From an uncultured Eubacteriales bacterium (lineage in GTDB: Bacteria; Bacillota; Clostridia; Christensenellales; Aristaeellaceae): DNA of 64,000 bases. The first letter of the stretch is position 1, and each line of letters opens with the position of its first letter. Shown piece by piece: positions 16,944 to 24,508 of the stretch. Under the pieces are notes generated by a model. It ran no database searches, had not been told where the DNA came from, and saw only the letters and a list, made by a program, of their open reading frames with translations. Both the position numbers and the translations under genes were made by a program. The DNA is taken from positions 1 to 64,000 of the forward strand of contig CACWHI010000008.1 of assembly GCA_902760595.1 (NCBI GenBank), written 5' to 3'.

Positions 16944-18343
16944 TCGGCGGCTCCGTTCAAGCAAGTCTTCTCGATCAGGTGGGTCAGTACGCGGATGCCC
17001 TGAGCATAGGTGCGCACGGAAATACGCTCGTTGACGCCGTGGACGCCCTCGCGGGAGATGTCCTCCTCCTCCAGGAAGGGGCCGAAGCGCATCACGCAGC
17101 GGCAGAGGCGCTCATACCAGCGGGCGTCCGTAGCGCCCTTGTTCTGGGCGGGGATGAACACCAGGCGGTCGAAGTACCGCTCCAGGGTCTCCTTCAGGCA
17201 GCGATAGCCCCAGGCGTCCAGATCGGAGGGCGCGGAGGCCCCGATCTGCTGCAGCCAGTCCAGCTTCACCCGGTTCCCGGCCGCCGCGCGGAAGCGTTCC
17301 AGCAGGCCTTCCGGCTCGTCCCCCGGGATCATGCGCAGGTTGACGACCGCCTCCATATCGTGCGGCATCACGTTGGCCGCGGGCGCGCCCGGCGTGATCA
17401 TGGTCGGCGCGATCGTCGTCCGCACCTGGTGGTACAGGCTCTCATGCCGGCAGAACCAGTCGAGGAGCTCGACTCCGTACCGTTCCGGGTCCTTCGCCCA
17501 TACCGACATGGAGGCCTCCGTGATGCGGGGCGCCAGCAGGCGCAGCGCGCGTATCACCGCCTCCGACAGCCGGGGCGGCGGGGCTGCCCGCAGGATCGCG
17601 GCGATCGCCTCAGCCAGGTCGCCCAGAGAGGTCCCGCGGAACGGGTTGGAGCTGTGGCCGCCGTGGGAGGACGCGCGGACGCGCAGGTCTCCGTAGCCCT
17701 TCTCATACATGCCGATCGTGCAGACCAGCGTGCCCGGCGCGCCGTAATCCGCGGCGTCCGACACGTCCCCCGCGCCCTCGTCCAGCACGTATTCCAGGGT
17801 CACGCCGCGCCCGGCAAGGGTTTCGACCAGCGCCCGCGCGCCGACGGAGCAGGTCTCCTCGTCCTCGCCGAAGGCCAGGTACAGCGTCCGCCGGAATTCC
17901 GTGCCCCGGCTCAGCCAGTACTCGGCGCTTTCCATGATGGCAATGAGCATCTGCTTGATGTCCATCGCGCCGCGGCCCCAGATATAGCCGTCGGCCAGGT
18001 CTCCGCTGAAGGGGCCGTGCTTCCATTCCCCCTCCGTGCCGGGGACGACCGGCACCACGTCCTGGTGCGCCATCAGCAGCGCGGGACGGAGCGAGGCGTC
18101 TGAGCCGGGGATCGTGATCAGCAGGCTGTGCCCGATCTCCTCCCAGGCCGCGCGGGCCGATAAATGCGGATAGCTCTCCCGCAGATAGGCGTGGAGAGCG
18201 TCAAACTGCCCATAGTCCGTCCGGGACGTATCCACATGGCTGACCGTGGGAAACCGCAGCGCCCCCTGCAGGTGCGCTGCGGCAGACGGGATATTCAGAT
18301 CAGGATAATCCGTTTCTCTGATAAAAAGCTCCGCGTTGGTCAT
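16940..18343 (-). CDS. M20-family metallopeptidase (carboxypeptidase S-like)
   Basis: 467 residues, cytosolic (no signal peptide). Dizinc ligands appear in MAHQDVVPVVPG, WGRGAMDIKQML and AFGEDEETCS, and the dimerisation-domain SSHGGHSSNPFRGT follows. The long form with the CPS1-like arrangement cleaves N-acyl amino acids or dipeptides. It starts 2 bp after the binding-protein gene and overlaps the permease gene, so it is inside the importer operon. The importer may therefore bring in an N-blocked or dipeptide-like substrate that this enzyme splits; that link is inference. Confidence 0.88.
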   Translation of the reverse strand: MTNAELFIRETDYPDLNIPSAAAHLQGALRFPTVSHVDTSRTDYGQFDALHAYLRESYPHLSARAAWEEIGHSLLITIPGSDASLRPALLMAHQDVVPVVPGTEGEWKHGPFSGDLADGYIWGRGAMDIKQMLIAIMESAEYWLSRGTEFRRTLYLAFGEDEETCSVGARALVETLAGRGVTLEYVLDEGAGDVSDAADYGAPGTLVCTIGMYEKGYGDLRVRASSHGGHSSNPFRGTSLGDLAEAIAAILRAAPPPRLSEAVIRALRLLAPRITEASMSVWAKDPERYGVELLDWFCRHESLYHQVRTTIAPTMITPGAPAANVMPHDMEAVVNLRMIPGDEPEGLLERFRAAAGNRVKLDWLQQIGASAPSDLDAWGYRCLKETLERYFDRLVFIPAQNKGATDARWYERLCRCVMRFGPFLEEEDISREGVHGVNERISVRTYAQGIRVLTHLIEKTCLNGAAE

Positions 18344-18345
18344 CG

Positions 18346-19140
18346 TCAGTCCGGCTTGGTCAGGTCGAGGTCGAAATACTTCATGGAGAGCGCGGCCAGG
18401 CGTCCGTCCTGGCGGGCCGCCTCGAGGATCTCATTGATCGCGGCCATCAGGGTTTCCGTATCCTCGCCCTTCAGCACGGGATAGGCCACTGGATCCGCGG
18501 GCAGGGTCTGCACGATCTTGATCCGGGCGTCCGGATGCTGCTTGAGATAGGCCATGATGGACACCTGGGCGTTGATGGTGGCGTCTACCCGGCCCTGCAC
18601 CAGCAGGGTGATGGTCTCGGGCAGGCTGTCCACATAGGTCAGGATGGCGCCCTGCTCCTCCGCCAGCGCCGCGTAGGTGGAGGAGGCGGAGTTCGCGCTG
18701 CGCTTGCCGTTCAGGTCCTCCACGGTGTGGATGGTGTCGTTGTCGTCCCGCACCACCAGCACCTTGTGTGTGTATACATAGGGCGTGGAGAAGGTGTATT
18801 TTTCCTCGCGCTCTTTGATGACGCCCACGCCGTTGCAGGCGATGTCGAAGCGGCCGGAGTCGATGCCCCCGAAGATCGAGTTGAAATCCGTCTCCCTGAA
18901 TTCGGCCTTGACGCCGAGGCCGTCCGCGATCAGCTGTCCGATCTCGATATCCAGGCCCGTCAGCTGGTCGTTTTCGTCATGATAGGTCCAGGGGGTCCAG
19001 TTGCCTTCCGTAGCGATAATGATGCTGCCGCGCTTCTGGATGCGGGCCAGCAGGTCGTCCTCCGCCAGGGCGGCGGTCACAGTCATCAGCGTCACAGCCG
19101 CCAGGCACAGTGCCAGCAGGCGTTTCCATGATTTGCGCAT
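18346..19140 (-). CDS. Polar amino-acid ABC importer, substrate-binding protein
   Basis: 264 residues of the SBP_bac_3 family. The signal peptide ends ...TAALA-ED with no cysteine, so it reads as a signal peptidase I substrate and not a lipoprotein. The mature part has the classical pattern: LARIQKRGSIIIATEGNWTP, LTGLDIEIGQLIADGLG, FNSIFGGIDSGRFDIACNGV and FSTPYVYTHKVLVV. The type resembles cystine or general polar amino-acid binders; the ligand is not fixed. First gene of the five-gene operon, with AGGAGG before the ATG. Confidence 0.92.
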   Translation of the reverse strand: MRKSWKRLLALCLAAVTLMTVTAALAEDDLLARIQKRGSIIIATEGNWTPWTYHDENDQLTGLDIEIGQLIADGLGVKAEFRETDFNSIFGGIDSGRFDIACNGVGVIKEREEKYTFSTPYVYTHKVLVVRDDNDTIHTVEDLNGKRSANSASSTYAALAEEQGAILTYVDSLPETITLLVQGRVDATINAQVSIMAYLKQHPDARIKIVQTLPADPVAYPVLKGEDTETLMAAINEILEAARQDGRLAALSMKYFDLDLTKPD

Positions 19141-19185
19141 CAGGCATTCCTCCTTTGTTCAGGCCCTGTCCGGCCTGACCGCGTT

Positions 19186-19215
19186 ATTGTAACACGGAAC
19201 CCGCCACAAGTACAA
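19186..19215 (-). promoter_or_regulatory. Promoter of the amino-acid importer/peptidase operon
   Basis: Minus strand: TTGTAC, 18-bp spacer, TACAAT, about 45 bp before the binding-protein start. Confidence 0.65.
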
Positions 19216-19281
19216 TACCGTTGCTCGCGCAAAATGTGTCAGCAGTCAGACCGGACCGCTGTTCAATCAGCGTTTTTTCGA

Positions 19282-19310
19282 TTGTGAAAAAACCCGGTTT
19301 GTGGTATGAT
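19282..19310 (+). promoter_or_regulatory. Promoter of the DUF554 gene
   Basis: TTGTGA, 17-bp spacer, TATGAT, 35 bp before the ATG at 19346, back to back with the amino-acid operon promoter. Confidence 0.7.
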
Positions 19311-19345
19311 AGGGGCCGTTATTTCCGCTATTTGGGAGGCACGAC

Positions 19346-20071
19346 ATGCTGGGCCTGGGTACGTTGATCAACTGCGCCGCCATCGTGGCGGGCGGATTGG
19401 CCGGACACTTTACGGGGAAGCTCTTCAGGGAGGACCAGCAGGACGCCCTGACCAAGGCCTGCGGCGTCAGCACGATCTTCATCGCCGTCGCCGGCGCGAT
19501 GGAGGGCATGCTCAGCATCCGCGAGGGCGCGGTCAGCAGCGCGAGATCCTTTTTAGTGGTGCTTTGCCTCGCGTTCGGCACCGTGCTCGGCGAGCTGCTG
19601 GGCCTGGAGCGGCTGATCGAGCGCTTCGGCGAATGGCTGAAGATCCGCACCGGCAACAGCGGCGACAGGGGCTTCGTAAACGCCTTCGTCACCGCCTCCC
19701 TGACCGTATGCATCGGCGCGATGGCCATCGTCGGCTCGATCCGGGACGGCATCACGGGCGATTGGTCGACACTCGGGGTCAAGGCGGTGCTGGACTTCAT
19801 CATCATCGCAGTCATGGCCTCCTCCATGGGCAAGGGCTGCGCGTTCTCCGCCATTCCGATATTTCTGCTGCAGGGCGGCGTGACCCTGCTGGCCAGCGTC
19901 CTGGCCCCGGTCATGACGGAAACCGCCATACAGTACCTGTCCCTGATCGGGTCGGTGCTGATCTTCTGTGTCGGCGTGAACCTGGTCTGGGGCAAGCGGC
20001 TGCGCGTGGCCAACATGCTGCCCGCCCTGATTTTGGCGGTCGCCGCCGCCTACCTGCCCTGGAGCTTCTGA
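19346..20071 (+). CDS. DUF554 membrane protein (copy 1)
   Basis: 241 residues with about seven hydrophobic segments. Family pattern: GTLINCAAIVAGGLAGHFTGK at the N-terminus, FVTASLTVCIGAMAIVGSIRDGITGD in the middle (conserved in YdfK/YqgA proteins), and a C-terminal LIGSVLIFCVGVNL. Described members are uncharacterised putative transporters. The start follows GGGAGG. A second family member lies at 51157-51861. Confidence 0.82.
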   Translation: MLGLGTLINCAAIVAGGLAGHFTGKLFREDQQDALTKACGVSTIFIAVAGAMEGMLSIREGAVSSARSFLVVLCLAFGTVLGELLGLERLIERFGEWLKIRTGNSGDRGFVNAFVTASLTVCIGAMAIVGSIRDGITGDWSTLGVKAVLDFIIIAVMASSMGKGCAFSAIPIFLLQGGVTLLASVLAPVMTETAIQYLSLIGSVLIFCVGVNLVWGKRLRVANMLPALILAVAAAYLPWSF

Positions 20072-20077
20072 GGGCCC

Positions 20078-20106
20078 TTGCCAAACCTGCCCTTCGCATG
20101 TAAAAT
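20078..20106 (+). promoter_or_regulatory. Promoter of the phosphodiester glycosidase-CotH pair
   Basis: TTGCCA, 17-bp spacer, TAAAAT, ending 98 bp before the first gene and just after the DUF554 stop. Confidence 0.7.
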
Positions 20107-20160
20107 GGGCAGGCCGGGAAACGTTCCCGGAGGTCAGTATTCTGAAAGGAATTGAACCTG

Positions 20161-20208
20161 ATGTATCAGCATCTCTCTGAAACCGCGCGGGAGGCGGAAA
20201 ACGCATGA
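20161..20208 (+). CDS. Possible 15-codon leader peptide
   Basis: ATG at 20161 behind AAGGAATTG opens a 15-codon frame (MYQHLSETAREAENA) whose TGA overlaps the ATG of the next gene (ATGA). The arrangement would couple the downstream gene to its translation. Such a short frame can occur by chance, so this is only a suggestion. Confidence 0.3.
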   Translation: MYQHLSETAREAENA

Positions 20209-21428
20209 ACAAGCTGCTGAACTGCCTGATCTGTCTGCTCATGTGCGCCGCGCTGCTCGCGGCCGTTTACGTGCCCGCCTTCGCCCAGACCCTGACGCCC
20301 GGAGAAAAGAGCGAAGCCGTCTCCGAAGCCAAGCTCCGCCTGTACGAGCTCAAATACTACGCGACCCGCAAGGCCGGGAAAACCTATGACGACGCCATGC
20401 GGGAGCACCTCATGGACTTCCAGCGCGTCAACGGCCTGCCGGTCACCGGGATCATGGACGAGGTGACCTGGGATATCCTGTTTTCCGACGAGGCCCGCTC
20501 CAGCTGGCGCGCGCCGCTGATCACGGACGCCACCGCCGGGCTGTACATCCAGCCGTCCCTGCCTGAGGATTTCCCGGACGACCTGGTGTCCGGCCTGTTC
20601 CGCGCGGAGGACCAGACGCCCTATGTCCACGCGGACCGTTCGGCGGGCTTCTGGAGCTATATCTCCGCGGATACGCACATCGAGATCCGCCGCATGGCCG
20701 CGCCGGAAACGCCGCTCGTCTGGTTTGAAACGGATATCTGGCTCACCGGGGACCAGAAGCTGCGCACGCTGATGAACCCCAAGTCCAAGAAGATCGCCGC
20801 CCGCGACCCGCGCGCCATCGCGGAGGAATACGGGGCGGTATTAGCCTTTTCCGACGATTTTTACGGGTACCGGCGCACCCAGCGCATCAACAACGCGGGC
20901 GTCATCATCCGCGATGGCATCACGCTGTACGAGCGCACGGCGAAATCCGGCCTCGCCAAGATCCCCAACCTCGACGTCATCGCCCTGTTTGAGGACGGGA
21001 GCATGAAGACCTTCGAGAGCCGGGAGCATACCGCCGCCGAATACCTGGCGATGGGCGTGACGGATACGTTCGCTTTCGGCCCGATCCTGCTGCGGGACGG
21101 CGTCATCGACAGCCGCCTGCTGGAAAGCACGGGCAATTTCCGGGACGATGATCCCCGCTGCGCCATCGGCATGGTGGCGCCGGGGCACTATAAGGTGCTG
21201 ACCGTGCTGGGCCGCCAGACGCGGAGCGTGGGCGTGAAGCCCATCTGGCTGGCGCAGCGCATGAAGGACCTGGGCTGCACCGAGGCCCTGAATCTGGACG
21301 GCGGCAATTCCGTCGCCCTGGTGTTCATGGGCGACATGCTCAACAAGGCCGAGAACGAAAACGTGAATTTCATGAAGGGGATCCGCGCGCTGACGAGCAT
21401 GATCGGCGTCGTCGCCCCAACCGAGTGA
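20205..21428 (+). CDS. Secreted peptidoglycan-binding/phosphodiester glycosidase protein (NAGPA domain)
   Basis: 407 residues. The signal peptide (hydrophobic residues 5-25) ends ...VPAFA-QT. Residues about 30-95 form a PG_binding_1 domain (EAKLRLYELKYYA ... LMDFQRVNGLPVTGIMDEVTWDILF). Residues about 200-405 form a NAGPA-type phosphodiester glycosidase domain with RINNAGVIIRDG, FAFGPILLRDGV, RCAIGMVAPGHY and the active-site ALNLDGGNSVALV near residue 365. Such domains cleave N-acetylglucosamine 1-phosphodiesters, for example in wall polymers. A CotH-kinase gene follows after 20 bp. Confidence 0.85.
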   Translation: MNKLLNCLICLLMCAALLAAVYVPAFAQTLTPGEKSEAVSEAKLRLYELKYYATRKAGKTYDDAMREHLMDFQRVNGLPVTGIMDEVTWDILFSDEARSSWRAPLITDATAGLYIQPSLPEDFPDDLVSGLFRAEDQTPYVHADRSAGFWSYISADTHIEIRRMAAPETPLVWFETDIWLTGDQKLRTLMNPKSKKIAARDPRAIAEEYGAVLAFSDDFYGYRRTQRINNAGVIIRDGITLYERTAKSGLAKIPNLDVIALFEDGSMKTFESREHTAAEYLAMGVTDTFAFGPILLRDGVIDSRLLESTGNFRDDDPRCAIGMVAPGHYKVLTVLGRQTRSVGVKPIWLAQRMKDLGCTEALNLDGGNSVALVFMGDMLNKAENENVNFMKGIRALTSMIGVVAPTE

Positions 21429-21448
21429 TATACCTGGAGGTATGCCGC

Positions 21449-23152
21449 ATGAAGAAGCTGGTTGGCGCGTGCGTGATGGCCGCGATCCTGCTGCTGCTGG
21501 CTGTATCCGCGCTGGCGGACGCGCCGAAGGAGCGCACGCTGTATGTGTCCCTGAGCGCGCAGGAGGACGGCGGGGAGATGCCCATGGACGCGGTCATGTG
21601 GCAGCGCGTCGGCTCCAAGTATTACCTCTTCCTGCCCGGCGGGCTGGACCTGGCCGAAGCCCGCATCTGGTTTGCCGGAAGCGGCGAGGTGACGGTGAAC
21701 GGGACGAAGCTGCGCAGCGGCGACCGCGTTCCGGGCCTGAAGGCGGACGAGGCCGCCGTCATCCGTTATTCGGGACGCGGGTATTCCGTGCGCGTCATGC
21801 AGGGCTCCCCCATCCCCGCGCTGTTCGTCAACACCGCTACGGGCGATATGAAAAAGATCGACCGCTCCAAGGAATACAAGGAAGCTGCCGACCTGCTGAT
21901 GTTCAACGGCGACGGCAGCGCGGCCTATGACGGGGCGCTGGAGCACATGAAGCTGCGCGGGCACACCTCCGCCCTGTTCAACAAGAAGGGCTATACCATC
22001 AAGCTGGCTCAGAAAACCGACCTGCTGGGCATGGGCAAGGCGAAAAAGTGGGTGCTGACCAGCAACGCGCGCGACCATTCCCTGATCCGCAACCAGATCT
22101 GCTTCGGCCTGGCCGCCTGTGTCGGCCTTCCCTATACGCCGGAATGCCGCCCGGTGGAGCTGTACCTGAACCACTGCTATAACGGCGCGTACATCCTTCA
22201 GGAAAAAGTGGAGATCGGCGAGAACCGCGTCGATATCCGCGACCTGGAGAAGGCCACGGAGGCGGTGAACGAAAAGCCGCTGAGCGATTACCCGGCGGCT
22301 GGCAGCAAAAGGTATGCGAAGGGCAAGCACAAATATGTCGATATCCCCGAAAACCCCGAGGACATCACCGGCGGGTACCTGATGGAATACGAGTGCTCCG
22401 ACGAGCGCTACGGCAGCGGCCCGAGCGTGTACACCACCACCCGGGGCAAGCTGATCGTGGTGCAGGAGCCGGAATACGCCTCCAAGGCGCAGATGGACTA
22501 CGTGTCCGCCTTCATGCAGGGGTTTGAAAACGCGATCTTCGCCGCGGACGGCGTCGACCCCGATACCGGCAAGCGCTACGACGAGTTCATCGATTTCGAG
22601 TCGCTGGTGCTCAAATACATGCTGGAGGAGATCTCCAAGAACCTGGACGGCAACAAGTCCAGCCAGTTCTTCTACAAGCCCGCGGATGACGAAAGCAAAC
22701 TCGCCTTCGCGGGCCCCGCGTGGGACTATGACTCCACCTTCGGGGATTACGGCCGCACCAAGGACAGCAAGGGCCTGGTGGTTCCCACCGGCTTTTACCA
22801 CAACACCGTGGACAAGAACGGCTACTGGTGGCCGCACCTGTACGAAAAGCCCGAGTATTATGAGGCCGTCCGCCGCATGTGGCAGGAGCGCTACGCCCCG
22901 GCCCTGCGGGCGGTGCTGGGCCTGGAAAAGGACGAGAGCGGACATGTGCGCTCCATTGCCGACTACGCCGCCGCCATCGAAAAGACCGCGGCGATGAATT
23001 TCATCCTCTGGCCCATGCGCCAGAGCAGCGAGAACATTGCCCGCTGCGGCAAGACCTTCAAGGCCAATATCGAGTACCTGACGGACTATATCACGAAGCG
23101 GTACGAATTTCTGGAGAGCGAATGGGGCGCGAACGCGCAGGAAAGCGACTGA
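21449..23152 (+). CDS. Secreted CotH-family protein kinase-like protein
   Basis: 567 residues with a signal peptide ending ...AVSALA-DA. An N-terminal beta-rich part (to about residue 130) precedes the CotH domain: MKLRGHTSALFNKKGYTIKL, LTSNARDHSLIRNQICFGLA and GAYILQEKVEIGENRVDI. The catalytic-type GPAWDYDSTFGDYG near residue 421 keeps the Asp residues of active CotH kinases. In Bacillus, CotH phosphorylates spore-coat proteins; secreted members elsewhere act on cellulosome or surface proteins. The ATG at 21449 follows TGGAGG. It is co-transcribed with the glycosidase upstream and ends at the terminator 23183-23218. Confidence 0.88.
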   Translation: MKKLVGACVMAAILLLLAVSALADAPKERTLYVSLSAQEDGGEMPMDAVMWQRVGSKYYLFLPGGLDLAEARIWFAGSGEVTVNGTKLRSGDRVPGLKADEAAVIRYSGRGYSVRVMQGSPIPALFVNTATGDMKKIDRSKEYKEAADLLMFNGDGSAAYDGALEHMKLRGHTSALFNKKGYTIKLAQKTDLLGMGKAKKWVLTSNARDHSLIRNQICFGLAACVGLPYTPECRPVELYLNHCYNGAYILQEKVEIGENRVDIRDLEKATEAVNEKPLSDYPAAGSKRYAKGKHKYVDIPENPEDITGGYLMEYECSDERYGSGPSVYTTTRGKLIVVQEPEYASKAQMDYVSAFMQGFENAIFAADGVDPDTGKRYDEFIDFESLVLKYMLEEISKNLDGNKSSQFFYKPADDESKLAFAGPAWDYDSTFGDYGRTKDSKGLVVPTGFYHNTVDKNGYWWPHLYEKPEYYEAVRRMWQERYAPALRAVLGLEKDESGHVRSIADYAAAIEKTAAMNFILWPMRQSSENIARCGKTFKANIEYLTDYITKRYEFLESEWGANAQESD

Positions 23153-23182
23153 CAGGATATGAACGGCCTCATCCACCTGACA

Positions 23183-23218
23183 CCTTCCCCGCCCATACGA
23201 CCGGGGAAGGATTTTTTT
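23183..23218 (+). terminator. Terminator after the CotH gene
   Basis: CCTTCCCC / GGGGAAGG stem (8 bp, 12-nt loop) followed by ATTTTTTT. The stem resembles the inner hairpin of the dispersed elements. Confidence 0.85.
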
Positions 23219-23227
23219 GCCTTCTTT

Positions 23228-24064
23228 TCAGCCGATCCGCCTGTATTCCCTGGGCGTGATCCCGTATTTCTTTTTGAAGGAATCCTTGAAATAATTGCTG
23301 TCTGAAAAGCCGCAGCGCAGGGCGATGGTCGTGATGGAATCCCGGGTGGAGACCAGCTCCAGCGCCGCGTGGTTCAGGCGCACGAACACCAGGTATTCAT
23401 GCAGCCCGATGCCCGCGGCGGAACGGAATTTGCGGCTCAGGTAATTCGGGCTGAAGCCCACCGCCTGCGCCACGTCCGCCGTCGTCATGGGGTTCATGTA
23501 ATGCGCGTTGATATAGTGCGCGGCCTTGATGATCTGCTGGTCCGTGGTATGGATATCCGAGGGCGGATCGCTCAGGAAGATGCACACCCGGCCGCAGAGC
23601 AGCAGCAGCCCCCACAGCTGGATTTTCCGCATCAGCTCCGAGCGGCTGTCGTTGATCCTTTCCTCATAGACCATCTGCTCCAGGCAGGCGCCAACGCGCT
23701 CACGGTGCGCGGGCGGCACCTGGAACAGCTGGGTGGCATGGAAAAACTTTTCCCCCGAGGGCATGGTCTGCCTGATCTCCGCCGGCACTTCCTCGTACCT
23801 GAAGAGGATCACCGTGCGCTTGCACTGACCGTACATGTAGCGCGTGTAATGCAGCGACATAGGCGGCACGAAGATGAAATCGCCCGCGCGCAGGTCGAAT
23901 ATACTGTCGTCGATCAGAAAACGGCAGGAGCCTGTTTCCGCGTAAAAAAGCTCGTAGCAGCTGTGGCAGTGAGACGTCGCCATCACATAGCCCGGATCGC
24001 GCCATTTGGTTTCCGCATGCACGCAGGAAGTGTCATATACCGGAAAGCTTTTCTTGTCCGTCAT
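23228..24064 (-). CDS. AraC-family transcriptional regulator
   Basis: 278 residues. An N-terminal cupin sensor domain (SHCHSCYELFYAETGSCRFLIDD ... LRAGDFIFVPPMSLHYTR, residues about 25-90) precedes a C-terminal pair of helix-turn-helix motifs (TTADVAQAVGFSPNYLSRKFRSAAG and ITTIALRCGFSDSNYFKDSFKKKYGITPREYR, residues about 190-278). The ATG at 24064 follows GGGAGAA; a TTG at 24079 has no site. It is divergent from the riboswitch-controlled symporter gene, but there is nothing to show that it regulates it. Confidence 0.88.
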   Translation of the reverse strand: MTDKKSFPVYDTSCVHAETKWRDPGYVMATSHCHSCYELFYAETGSCRFLIDDSIFDLRAGDFIFVPPMSLHYTRYMYGQCKRTVILFRYEEVPAEIRQTMPSGEKFFHATQLFQVPPAHRERVGACLEQMVYEERINDSRSELMRKIQLWGLLLLCGRVCIFLSDPPSDIHTTDQQIIKAAHYINAHYMNPMTTADVAQAVGFSPNYLSRKFRSAAGIGLHEYLVFVRLNHAALELVSTRDSITTIALRCGFSDSNYFKDSFKKKYGITPREYRRIG

Positions 24065-24107
24065 TTGTTTCTCCCGCAAGCTTTTGATCGTTTCTTCACC
24101 TGCGCCT

Positions 24108-24136
24108 ATTATAAGCTGATATCATTGAAAAAGCAA
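24108..24136 (-). promoter_or_regulatory. Promoter of the AraC-family gene
   Basis: Minus strand: TTGCTT, 17-bp spacer, TATAAT, about 45 bp before the start. Confidence 0.7.
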
Positions 24137-24210
24137 GGTTTTTTCACATCGTCCGCGATCGGCCGGAGCATTGTATACAGCAAAAAAACAACCCCGCCGG
24201 CGCCGGGCTA

Positions 24211-24239
24211 TTGATTTGCGCTCCCATTCTGTATACAAT
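24211..24239 (+). promoter_or_regulatory. Promoter of the glycine riboswitch-symporter transcript
   Basis: TTGATT, 17-bp spacer, TACAAT. Predicted transcription start near 24246, about 15 nt before the riboswitch. Confidence 0.75.
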
Positions 24240-24260
24240 ATCTCCTGTCATTGGAAGCGC

Positions 24261-24426
24261 GCAGGAAACACCCGCCCGGGTGACCGAAGGAGTAAAACTC
24301 TCAGGTACGCAGACTGTGCGTGGATGACACTCTGGAGAATCCCGGCTGCCGCCGGGTGCCGAAGGTGCAAAGCCGGGCTGACCGGCCAATCTCTCAGGCG
24401 AAAGGACAGAGACGGGCATTTCCTGC
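24261..24426 (+). ncRNA. Tandem glycine riboswitch
   Basis: Two consecutive glycine aptamers. The first holds ACCGAAGGAGTAAAACTC and TCAGGTA (24282-24307) and TGGATGACACTCTGGAGA. The second holds GCCGAAGGTGCAAAGCC (24358-24374) and CTCTCAGGCGAAAGGACAGAG (24391-24411). These are the conserved core strings of the class. GCAGGAAA at 24261 can pair with TTTCCTGC at 24419, closing a long-range stem around both aptamers. It precedes an alanine/glycine symporter gene, a known target of this riboswitch. The expression platform is described under the next entry. Confidence 0.93.
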
Positions 24427-24500
24427 TTTTGGCTATGCCTGTTCATATCCGCGCTCCTGGAGATTTCGCTTCGGCGGGATCTTATTTTTATGGCAGGAGG
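24421..24500 (+). promoter_or_regulatory. Riboswitch expression platform: terminator and SD-masking pairings
   Basis: GATTTCGC / GCGGGATC (24462-24469 / 24474-24481) forms an 8-bp stem with a TTCG loop, followed by TTATTTTT, a likely intrinsic terminator. CTCCTG (24454-24459) can extend it by pairing with CAGGAG of the Shine-Dalgarno site (24494-24499). TCCTGC (24421-24426) can pair either with GCAGGA at 24261 or with GCAGGA at 24493-24498. The structure allows control of both transcription and translation; the sign of the response is not fixed by sequence. Confidence 0.6.
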
Positions 24501-24508
24501 AACAGATC

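Noticed and set aside
21188..23176. 662-codon minus-strand frame opposite the glycosidase and CotH genes
   Set aside because: Shadow of two recognised genes with promoters, ribosome sites and conserved motifs on the plus strand.
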